From Hyaloperonospora brassicae (lineage: Eukaryota; Oomycota; Peronosporomycetes; Peronosporales; Peronosporaceae): DNA of 64,000 nucleotides. Location of the stretch: positions 124,001 through 188,000 of the forward strand of contig CANTFL010000394.1 in NCBI GenBank assembly GCA_947650285.1, written 5' to 3'. Shown here piece by piece: positions 54,433 to 64,000 of the stretch; the stretch's first letter is position 1, and each line of letters begins with the position of its first letter. The notes beneath the pieces were generated by a model. The model searched no databases. It was not told the DNA's origin and saw only the letters and a program-made list of their open reading frames with translations. The translations under genes and the position numbers were made by a program.

Positions 54433-54435
54433 AAC
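54424..54435 (-). other. Primer-binding site of the copia element (initiator-Met half-tRNA type)
   Basis: On the minus strand GTTATGAACCCA begins at the LTR edge. It resembles the complement of the initiator-tRNA anticodon arm (GGGCUCAUAACC), the half-tRNA priming known from Drosophila copia. Identity of the primer is inferred. Confidence 0.5.
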
Positions 54436-54761
54436 CTTTATTTTTTGGCGGTAACTTGACCCGTAGATGGTAGAATGGGAACTAAAAAACGTATTAGACG
54501 ACTTAGCCTGCAGAACTCGATTCGAAACGTTACTTAAAACTTTCTTGTGACTCCTTTTATCAGTCGCCTTTTGCCATCAGTTGTCTCTAGCCACCAGTCG
54601 CCTCATTCCATCAGTTGCCTCCTGTCGTCAGTCGCCTCTTTCCGTCAGTCGTGGCTGTCTGGTGCGTCGCTTCATCTTTCCTTTATCATACATCAAGACG
54701 TGGACACTCACTGACTCTCTGTGCAGCGTCTAAGCTCATGCAACCTTATCGATCTTCAACA
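54436..54761 (-). repeat. 5' LTR of the copia element (326 bp)
   Basis: Ends CTTCAACA on the plus strand. The 17-bp unit is expanded to about six copies at about 54,559-54,656. Right target duplication GACTT at 54,762-54,766. Confidence 0.82.
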
Positions 54762-54789
54762 GACTTTTCATCGCCGTATGATTTTATAA

Positions 54790-55546
54790 TTCTGCTGGAG
54801 AGAGCTGAGGCCACTACTCTAAATCATAAGCTGGTATGCGGGACACGTTGTCACTGTAGTGACCCGCAAACGACATTGCCGTCTTTCTACCATTCCTTTC
54901 ACCGTCATCACGCCACCACTAATCAACTTTCTGTCAGTTTCGTCTGCAGAGTAGTCCGCATCGCTGAATTCTTCTACCAGCACGCCGCCGTACTTAATTG
55001 CGTCATCTTTTTTACATTATAAAATTGAGTCCCTCGTGCCCGTAAATTACTCGACTTTCTTCTTTGCCGTACGCCAATCCAATTTATTTGGCGCTTGAGA
55101 ACGCCGAGTCACTCAGTGCAATAAAAATGCGATGTCTAGGCGTGTGCATCAGACGTTTTTATAGCAAACTGCCCACCAAAAGTTATAAAATCTGCGTCGG
55201 AAATTTATGTGGATGGCCGATGCCACCAGAAGGCGGCAAGTACATTCATCACCATTGTATACTCCGTTTATCTTCACCCTGGCTACAACGAAATCTTTAA
55301 GTCCAAATTTGTCGAGCATCTCGTCGATGGTGTTTACTTGATCTCTTTCCCATTCGTTCTTGTCACTGTAATCGAACGGTATTCCAAGGAACTTAGTCAC
55401 CATGCCAAGATCATCTAACTCCACGACTTGCACGCTCTCAAATAAGTCGTCACCCTTCTTCACATAAATTCCAGTCGCCAGCACGTCGTCCACGTAGATG
55501 CACACAAGAGTCTTACCGTCGGTGTCAGTTTTTATGTATTTAGAAC
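54790..55546 (-). pseudogene. Copia RT/RNase H fragment, interrupted by a gypsy LTR
   Basis: Minus strand. The RT end has the catalytic box CIYVDDVLATG near 55.49 kb, then ELDDLGMVTKFLGIPFDYSD; RNase H follows at 55.15-54.8 kb (GVLVEEFSDADYSADETDRK, SGGVMTVKGM). The frame is cut at 55,547 by the solo LTR and I could not find its continuation beyond 55,988. A different copia lineage from 49,683-54,761. Confidence 0.72.
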
Positions 55547-55988
55547 TGTCACGGGGTAGCCCGTTACATGATATTGCCACTAAGGATAAAGTGACAATAA
55601 AGAATATTACGTTGAATATTCTTTCAACAATATCACAGAGCATGATGATATTGTTGAGATGACTGAAGGGTCTACTCATTGGATGATATTGTGATGACAT
55701 CAACCCACCAATCGCTGCTAGACGCGCGCAATGGGTGGTGAGTAGACGTCATCATACGTTTCGTTAGATTAATATAATTAAATCAAGATAAACAGAGACA
55801 TAAGGTTGATAGGACTTAATCATACTAAATAACTGCTTGACTTTTACCAGAGACTAGAGTGCTCACTTAGTCTCCTTTCCTTCCTCTGTGTTGGTGCAAC
55901 ACTTAGCAGGGCACTGACTATCACTGTTGTCAGTGGAAGTGAACTCCGTACTGGTTGACCAGTACGTAGTCGTCGGTGCCCCGTTACA
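55547..55988 (+). repeat. Solo gypsy LTR (442 bp)
   Basis: TGTCACGGGGTAGCCCGTTACA at the start and GGTGCCCCGTTACA at the end, with no internal region on either side. The central family block is present. A perfect hairpin lies at 55,947-55,966 (arm CGTACTGG, loop TTGA). No clear target duplication (AGAAC / CATTG). Confidence 0.88.
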
Positions 55989-56299
55989 CATTGTGCATTG
56001 TGTAAGATATGGATCTTACATGATGTGCAATATGCTTACATTTTGTTATTCGACACATTAGACATAATTCGTCTCTGTACGTTTACACATATAGTGATGA
56101 CCGCTTCCAATATCTGTGTCTTTTAGCAACAACAACGGATAAGCAGCATAGTTTACGAATGAAAATAAGTGATCAATGATGCAGATGACCAGGCCTCTTT
56201 AGATTATCTTTTCAAAAATGATCTGCCTAATAAAAATGAAATCAGGCACCAAATACAAAATAGGCAGATAAGGCGTTATGATAAAAATGAGTTTTGCAA
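55989..56299. other. No gene seen
   Basis: AT-rich spacer. Confidence 0.4.
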
Positions 56300-58520
56300 A
56301 CGCGCCTTACTGTTTTAAACGCATCAGAATGTCGTACTGCTTGCACTGCAAGAATCCTTCAAGAGAAAAGTCAGTCAGTGACTTGTTAAAAGCAAATTTA
56401 CGGAACTTTAGGATGAAGAAGTCACTCTCAACCGGTGCCGTATTATAACCGGCGACGTCGGGCCGCCCACAAAGCGGACAATCTGGTTGGAGCGGCCGCA
56501 TGTACCCTGTTTAGCCCATGCGCTGTCGAATGAACACGTGTGGTCGCAGGCATCGATTGCCGACTGCAGTGATATGTCGGTGCGATAAGCAGTGCAGAGC
56601 GCCCGAATTGGGCACCGGTCTTGTCGATGTCGGCTGGCTTCCACGAAGCGTCTAGTCGATCCTTATGCTGCCCGACAAGCAACGCGATGTCGCTACCTGG
56701 AGGCAGACCAGATCAAACGGATGAGTCGGTGGTGCGAAATAGTTGAGGCCGTCTTGGCGGCTATCCCGTAGCGCAACGCATCCGAGAAACCCTCCGACAA
56801 TGCCAAATATAAACGACGCGATATCTTATAGTAGCGTCGCGCGCGTCTGATCGTCGAGAGCGGCTAGCCGCATCATTTTGACATGCCCGAGGTTTTAAAC
56901 GAACGCAGTTGTGTTGAAGTACCTGGCCGCGCAATCGAATCGAATAGCGTGCAGGTTGGCGCCCAGGTCAGGAAAAACTCCGATACGCCTTTCCATGCCG
57001 ATGGTGGGCATCAACTCGACTACCAACTGCTGTATTATAAATTATCGTTGGCTTAGTGTCAGGTAGTGTCCTAGCGGCCGCATCACCACCGTGTGGATAG
57101 CGCTTTTGATGCATCGATGCAGTGACCGATCAGAGGACCCACTATAAAATGATTGTTGGCCCACTGCCACGATGTGCAGCAGTTATATCTTCGTAGTACG
57201 CCATAATATCGTGTAGATATTCTGTAATACAGGATGTGGCGGAGAACATGGCGTTCCAACGCGCAACCAACGTCTCGGGACAAACTGAGCCCATTTCAGC
57301 AGCAAGAGTCTGCTGCCTCCGTAAATTTGAAATAATTTCGACGAGCGTCGACCACCACCGATCCTGATCGAGTTTATGATGCGCTGTTGGCAGCGGAATG
57401 TCGAGCTGTTCCAGCAGACACCATGCGCAATAAAACCTTCCAAGATAGCATGCTGCAGGCAAGCGATGACACCAGATATCGCGCCTGTAATGTTTGGCGC
57501 TCCATCCGAGGAGGCGCTGATCAACTGCTACTTCCAGTTAGGGATGCGGGCGTCGAACAGCTTGCAGAGCATCTCAAAATGAGCGACATCGGTGTGCGAA
57601 CTGAATAATGAGACGGATATGACGTGCAAGTTAGAGAGCTCGCGTTGCCAAACAAACCGAACTCGAATGTCAACATCGGATGTGCCTTTAATAGTAGATG
57701 CGTCCAGAGTGATCAAAAATGCCCAGACCGATCTGAGAACGCTGGCAATAGTTTATTGGTTGGCGGTAAATTACACGCGGACAAACGCGACAACCTTGGA
57801 TCGATTCATGCTGGCAAGATTGAACACATTGGCCACCTACTTGGCAGCTTGAATTGCCAGGGTGGTCTGCTTCATGCTGATACCGATGCCGATGGCTTAT
57901 ATATCTAGCCCATATTCCATAGGCGTCTTAATGGTAACCGCGTAGTTACCTGATGGCTATTCACGGGTGGAAATGCGCATCGCATTATTGAACGTGAGCG
58001 CTTTTAACGTCCTCGGAATCCCACAGCATTTCTCCAATGACGACGTCAATGACCAGTTATCAATACGGTAGGTGATGTGGTCTCTCTCCAGATTCATATT
58101 CGATATGTTGGTATTGACAAACGGGATATCAACGTCGAAGAAGGCAGACTTGTCAGAGTCGAAGTTGATTTAATATTCCGCCAAATAGGCCGAGTGCTGC
58201 AGAGCGAGGTGCGACCTATAGTTTCCGGACGGAACTGAAAGACAAACGTCTTCTTGCAAACGGTATTCCGCATTTATCCCCAACTTTTCCTCGACACCGT
58301 ACGCGACGCACAATATGCAGGCGATGAGGTTGATCATGTCGTTTTTAGTGTCCTTGTCGACAACTTTAAGACCATATTCCAGCTTGTGTTTATCAGTAGT
58401 CGACGTATCGCGCGCGGCGGCAGCCTTTCCACGCTTCGCATGTGGAACCATAGTCTGTCCAAGAAACTTTAACGCGTGGGTAGTAATCTCAGGCACAATA
58501 CTGCTACCATGGAATTCGAT
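56300..58520 (-). pseudogene. hAT-like transposase relic 2
   Basis: The minus strand reads in order through an oomycete hAT-like transposase. The N-terminal piece is 58,170-58,496 (EITTHALKFLGQTMVPHAKR, ending LALQHSAYLAEY). Next is a block at about 57.53-57.72 kb (ITLDASTIKGTSDVDIRVRF, ELSNLHVISVSLFSSHTDVA), then 57.18-57.52 kb (ISASSDGAPNITGAISGVIA, a core signature) and KLFQIYG / LAAEMGSVCPETLVARWNAM with YLHDIMAYYED. The C-terminal part at 56.3-56.7 kb is weaker. Many stops and shifts. Probably the same superfamily as the relic at 13.7-15.9 kb. Confidence 0.62.
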
Positions 58521-59765
58521 ACGGCATCGGTGGACATTAGGCGTTTTACTATATATGTATTAGGTATATTAGGCTTTTATGAATAATATTCTAATCAAAA
58601 GAGGCCTGCAAATGACAAATTGGACACCTTTAAACTACAAAAAGATCAAGCTCTGATATTTGAACTGATGGATATCTTATTCTAAGTCGAAAACAATGCG
58701 CCTTCGGGGTACACTATAGCTATATGCACACAAATGTAAGTGAATGAAATTCTACGCAGGTGTGTGCATAAGCCAATACTTTACATATATAGTTCAAGTT
58801 TCGATTGAAAGTTTGGTGTCAAACTCTTATTGAAATTCATCGTGTGACACATTTTTATTTTTCATTGTGTGTTGTATTAATATTCATTTCTTACATTGTT
58901 GCATTATTTTTTGTGTTTATTTCATGTATGTTATTGTTCGGAATGAAGTATAAGTATACAAATGAAAACAAAAATTTTTTATATAACAGTTACGCTGTGA
59001 ATGAATGCACCAATAAATGCATACAAACGTGACTTATAACTAAACTTCAGAGCATTTATGAAAAGATAATTATTCGCAGTCAATGTTCAGGCATCTTCGT
59101 AGTTTCATTAAGGAGACTGAGCATGTTTAGTGATTTGGTGGTATAATCTATGTTTCGAAGATTCTTAGTCACTTATTTTAAATAAAGGAAAAGTTGGTAA
59201 GTCGAGCTTTTACTTGTTATGTACCGATATAATGATTCAGTCACTAATAATTCTATATTTAAGAAATAATTAAATTCAGCAAGACTTGTGGTCGGTGGTT
59301 GATGAGATTTGTTCGTTTCGTGTAGTTCAAACTAAAATTGGGTCAATGAGAATATCGTCTTAAAAATTATATTCTCCAATATGTACCTCGCAAGCCTAAT
59401 ATTATTGGAGTGTAAACTGCATTGGGTAATGTTGACACCTCTCTACTTACTGGTTAGTGACACTGAATCTGGGACCGGGAGGGGTACCTGGATCGATACC
59501 CACGGGGGGCGGGTACGGTTACAGGCGCCGGAGATAGACAAACATATTAGACGAGCAAACAGCCAATGGGTGACCGCCCTACCAACCCGCACCTTAGGTA
59601 TGTATTACTTTGGGTCGACGGGAAGCCCTACTGGCATCGAAGTCCCACAGTGGAATACGGGGTGAGGACCCTTTCAGAAATTATAACAGTGTCACTGCAC
59701 TCGTAGCCCACACCGGGGTGATTTGAAGGACTACGCCGCGTAAAAACGTACTTTTTAGTGCAGTC
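58521..59765. other. AT-rich sequence, no gene seen
   Basis: Low-complexity AT-rich DNA. The frame at 58,805-59,032 is hydrophobic by composition only. 59,480-59,660 is locally GC-rich but without a recognisable motif. Confidence 0.4.
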
Positions 59766-62700
59766 CATCATATCAAGTAACTTAGCCATTAATTGCTGCT
59801 AGACACGCAACAATTGGCGTTCAACGAAATAATGATTTGGAGTTTGCAGTTGATCCATTTGACTAGATGGAAATGTGCTATAGAGGATTTGACTGCATTG
59901 AACACAATTATGCTCTTACCTTTCTATGTATGCGTCTGTATAGAAGATAGACCTTCCTCTGCACATGCCGTGGACGTAGGGCTGCTAGGCACGTTCCGTC
60001 ACTGTTTTAGTGTAGGCGGCTTTTTATGTGCGGTTACAAGCGCAGAGTGCCCCGTTTAAATGGCAGTCCTTTGTGATCTGTCCAACGACTACGTACTTTT
60101 CATCGAACACGAAGGAAACAGTATCGCTTTCATGCCAAGCGTAAAGTATTTGCGCGTTTGAGTGACATCAAATGGGCCATCCGGTTTGATATGAAAGGAG
60201 ATAAGTACATGCTGCAATACCAAGTTCTTCCAGCATAAATTTGACGCGTAGAGATATAAGGTAACCTTTTTTACCATTAAGGTGCTCCTTAGTCAGAGCT
60301 TTTAAGTGAATAGGATATCCAACACTTTTAATTGTTGAGTCAGCAGTAATGTTAGACTGCACCTTGCGGGTCAACGCACGCGCGTTGACCTGAAAGCGTA
60401 GTAAAAATATCTTCGATTACCAGAAATAACCTTTATTGAGATGTCATGTCGCGTTGAAAGCCATCAAAGAGACCTTCAGATCCGTAATAAAGATATTATT
60501 GAAAACTCAAGAAAATGTATCTCCGGTTACTAGGAAGATAATCCAATGAGATTCCATATCAATTGGAATGCCACCATAAAGATCATCGCATCCTCGATAT
60601 ATAAAATTGCTTCATTTACTTTGTCATGATAGACCGAACATAGCAATATAACTTAGGTCTTAAGGCTTAAGCATCACGAACCATTTACGATTGAGTAAAA
60701 AGAGTAATTCTCAACCCTATCTCGGACCAACGTTTTAGTCGCCGCAAACCAAATATATTTATAGTTTGAGCTCTTGATACTGAAGTAGCTTAATAGTGGC
60801 GTGCATGCTCACGTTCAGACCATTCGCCACCTTACACCCAATACGATTCATATATACGAGTTAATGACAAGGTTTTTTCAATGTATATAGTCTATCTTAT
60901 TAAATACTTACTTGTTTTATTAAGTAATAGATACGGAAGAATAAGCATTCTGAGTGGTGGAACAGAATGTATTTATTCTGGATTAGCCTAGCATCAAATT
61001 TAGGTCCTATCGTCTCCTGATGCTACATGTGGGCGGAGTTCAAAACAACTAGTTCAATCCTTCGTGACGAATAGAGAAATTGTCACTCCTATATGTTAAA
61101 GATTTTGTGCATTCAATCATTCAAATCACAGGTTACTACGCCTACATACGTATTGAACGAATCGAATGCTGCCAGAAATAATACGTAGCGAACTTCCGTC
61201 GACCAATACGGGGCCAAGAAGCGATTCCGAAGCTGATACGATGTCACAATAAGGTAGCGGATCCATCAAACATGGTCGAGGGCAGCAGAGTGGATCACCT
61301 TGCTGATCTAACGACGTCAAGACTATGTAGGCTTCTTGACGAAGGTAAATCTTAACATACCGAATCAACGTGTTGTTGCCCCCTGGTGAAAAAATGTCCC
61401 TCACCGTCTTGTAGATAATATTGACCAAAGGCATGCCACGTTGAGCCCTAACTAACTGTTACACGTCAAGCAATGTATTTCGACGCCGATCGCTGGAGGA
61501 CCTTAGTCTACTGCTTGTTGAGCGCGAGACCCTTCAAGCGAGGACATCATTGCGCCATACAGCATGCTTATCAGTAATAGCAGATAGACAATCATTCATG
61601 CTTTAGTATACGCTTAGTGATTAGCGCTACATTGTGATAATACTTTCCTAGATTCTGATGATAAATATGATGTCATCATTGACCTTTAATAGCCCAAGCA
61701 GTAGGAGGCATGGACCAGCTGGTAGCGCATATCTAAACCGATGCCATATATGGAGCGTTTATAAGCCAAACAATGCTTTATGACTGATACGGTGGTCTCT
61801 TCTGCGGTACAACATTAAGATCGAGCACACAAGACCCCACTTTAGCTAACCGCTACACTTCGGCAAGCTACTAGTTGATGTGATAATTTTCGCATGGACT
61901 AAGGTTCAGCACACGAATGATTTTATACGGCCGGGCCATCGAGGCATTCTGAAAGAAAGAACACTGATTGAAAAAAGATATCATTTTTCAGAAGCGGCAC
62001 CAAGGGAAGTCTGGGTCTACGGAAGAGTCTACCATAATGTGACTGGCTGCGGTAATTCTATCACATCACTAAGACGTTAAGGGAATGCGTCACGATGTGA
62101 TCGCATAAGAAATCCTTAAAGCAAATTATACGAGTGAAATACTATCCTGTTATTTGAGTAAATTTGTTATCGTGACAACAATGAAACATTGCAAGTCACA
62201 ATAAGTGACAGACCTGGTGTAGTCGCTTTAAAGCTTGATCTGACAGAGTCTCAAAATTTCAATGTGGAGATACTGTAGTTCGTAACGATTGAAATAAAAC
62301 AGGACAGGATAGATCTGCGTCGCGACAAGATTCAAACGAACGACGCATTTGTCTAAGAGGATATGTACGCAGTCAATAATTTGTCGGCATTAGCTTATGG
62401 AACACTTACGTGTTCCATAAGGATCATTGGACAAAATTGTTCTTGATGAAGATACTTATGCCTATCTAAAAAACCTTTGCGCACTGGGTATACAAGTAAA
62501 TTTTATCAATACAAGTTACTTTAAAATAAGGAGATGCATTTTATCAGGCCTTGTGATTTGCAAAGAAAAAATACACCAGACTAGATATCGAAAAACAAAA
62601 TCTGGGCTTTAAAGAGTAAGTAATCAAGTCTTATTAACGTCCTCAACGTTAAGTTAAAAGATACACAACTTAGATTTAAAAACTAGAGACAAACCACTCC

Positions 62701-64000
62701 CATCTTTTCTAACATTGTTGTGTCAATTATCCGAGTATGCTGGCGAATAGTGCACGAATTCAATTATCATATACTGTGCTATATCAGTACATAAACGGCT
62801 ATCGATGAAGGACGTCATCCTCGACAAAATATAAAAAAACAATCTTTTTGTCCATCCCTCTGATACATTACTTCAATCCGATCCTCCTCCATGAACGGAA
62901 CATCCCGTAACTGTCAATTTCTCCCCTTAAGCAAATACTCAAGAAGTAGCGAGTGAGGTCATGAGGGATGTGAACGAATCTGTTTGACCTATAGGATATA
63001 TAACATCACATTTTAAGAACGGTGTGCAATTTTGCTTCAAGCTACTTCTACGAGATATTCGTCCCTAGACATCCTATAAGCAAAAACACGGATTGGTGAT
63101 TTATCGACTTCATGTCTGCAAGATTCTTGCAATCGTTTGAGCATTTATACCATTTTTCCGCCGATCACGAAAACAGAAGAAGCTAGGTCCGTGCACATAT
63201 ATTGAATAAATCTTTAATATAAGTTCAACCCTTTTTTGGTGTAGCTTCGGTAGAAATGACGTACTCCCTGATTAAGCGATTACGATGATCACCATCTCGT
63301 CAGTGGCAAATGATGTTGAGTTTAATACACTTTTTTCGGCAAGTAGGCGCACTTGCAAGATTTCTCCTTAACTGCGACAAACTGACCGCTTTACTTATAA
63401 CTCGCAAAATGCATCAAAAAGATAAATGTTATAATGCTGAACATCAGTACTCTGGGCAAAGTATTATAAATATATCAATTTATTTGCCTTTGTCAGAAAT
63501 ATAAAACCGAACCAGACCATTCCATATGGTATGTAACGCCAGAAATTAATAAATTCGGGAACGCGTTGATGCAATACTGTACAGAAGATGCAAAGCGCTA
63601 GATTTGGTGTCATTCGGGCTTGACGCAAACCATAAGAGTCTAGGTACGTATATTATATCAAGAAAAGTAGCTTGACATGAAGTATGCGTCGGCTTATTAT
63701 CTTCCATACTTTCGAATATCGACATTTATCGTTTATAAACTATTTGTGATCAAGCACGACCGTCAGTAGCAGCCACATTTCGCAAATAATGACGATATAG
63801 CGTTCGTTCTTTGCCAGCATAAGCTATTAACAAAGCATGGTACAGAACGACTAAACGTTATCGTAGATGCACTTTTGCGCCAACCGTTTTTTCTAGTCAA
63901 ATACGCGTTCAAACAATGGGGACAAGCCGACCTTTTTAACGCAACTTCGCAGCGACCCGTTGTGTAGTATACCTGACGACATGTTACAAAGGTGAACGCG
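59766..64000 (+). mobile_element. Ty3/gypsy relic copy D (very old), continuing past the window
   Basis: LTR-like words at 59,780-59,815 (ATTGCTGCTAGACACGC) and an LTR end at about 60,045-60,056 (AGTGCCCCGTTTAAA) lead into a leader like that of A-C. At 60,155-60,180 is GTTTGAGTGACATCAAATGG (gag LSDIEW). RT is recognisable at 62,795-62,930 (TTTTTGTCCAT...GATCCTCCTCCATGAACGGAA). The RNase H/integrase junction is at about 63,850-63,885 (RLNVIVDALLRQP). The distance from LTR end to that motif (about 3.83 kb) nearly equals copy A (about 3.85 kb), so decay was mostly by substitution. No frame survives. Confidence 0.6.

Larger units (their letters stand above)
49683..54761 (-). mobile_element. Ty1/copia retrotransposon (5,079 bp, minus strand), decayed
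   Basis: The LTRs read TG...CA on the plus strand (left 49,683-49,957, 275 bp; right 54,436-54,761, 326 bp) and are flanked by a perfect GACTT duplication. The internal order on the minus strand is gag, zinc knuckle, retropepsin, integrase, RT, RNase H: the copia order. The LTR lengths differ by 51 bp, exactly three units of an internal 17-bp minisatellite. Stops and shifts are scattered through the genes and the retropepsin aspartate is lost. It sits next to fragments of other copia elements. Confidence 0.9.

Noticed and set aside
49270..55546. One copia element interrupted by another (fragments at 49.3 and 54.8-55.5 kb as two halves)
   Set aside because: Both fragments contain the same part of RNase H, so they are not two halves of one gene.
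58805..59032. 75-codon hydrophobic frame
   Set aside because: AT-rich low-complexity DNA gives Phe/Ile/Leu codons by composition.
1..64000. RXLR or CRN effector genes and tRNA genes
   Set aside because: No secreted frame with an RXLR or LFLAK motif and no tRNA-like cloverleaf was found by eye.

Overview
The window looks like an oomycete genome (Stramenopila, probably Peronosporales). The case rests on a compact island of intron-poor housekeeping genes with 71-92 bp introns, set in a sea of Ty3/gypsy and Ty1/copia retrotransposons and hAT-like (DUF659) transposase relics of the type common in Phytophthora and downy mildews. No database search was possible, so the taxon is inferred.

Layout. 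1-4.15 kb: relic of a retroelement-associated coiled-coil gene (minus strand) and a degenerate GATCGCGATC-rich stretch. 4.16-5.42 kb: copia relic truncated inside its integrase by gypsy copy A (5,424-13,645, plus strand). 13.7-15.9 kb: hAT-like transposase relic. 16.27-21.4 kb: host gene island with a 45-aa membrane ORF, RNA polymerase I/III subunit RPAC1/AC40 (3 exons), cytochrome c1 (2 exons), KISH/TMEM167 (a 77-aa protein whose first exon codes only the ATG) and the mitochondrial phosphate carrier. 22.1-30.1 kb: gypsy copy B (decayed, plus). 30.1-35.4 kb: relic of a second gypsy family with integrase on the minus strand and a coiled-coil gene on the plus strand. 35.9-37.7 kb: fragments of the first family. 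38.0-45.96 kb: gypsy copy C (minus, target duplication GTCAA). 47.2-55.5 kb: several copia pieces, including one with both LTRs and target duplication GACTT (49,683-54,761). 55.55-55.99 kb: solo gypsy LTR. 56.3-58.5 kb: second hAT-like relic. 59.8-64.0 kb: very old gypsy copy D, running off the window.

The most interesting object is the gypsy family of copies A, B and C. Besides gag and a pol with retropepsin, reverse transcriptase, RNase H, integrase and a C-terminal chromodomain, it carries an extra gene on the OPPOSITE strand between pol and the 3' LTR (529 codons in copy C). The predicted protein is conserved across all three copies although their DNA has diverged, and its 3' third overlaps the chromodomain reading frame antisense. 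Independently, the whole element, LTRs and genes alike, is built from an almost unbroken chain of short perfect hairpins (stems of 7-12 bp, loops of 1-10 nt, one about every 25-30 nt). I did not see this in the host genes or in the copia elements. In the LTRs the hairpins keep their positions between subfamilies while their arm sequences are unrelated. In gag, a palindrome has been lengthened at the cost of an in-frame stop codon. No copy has an intact set of proteins.
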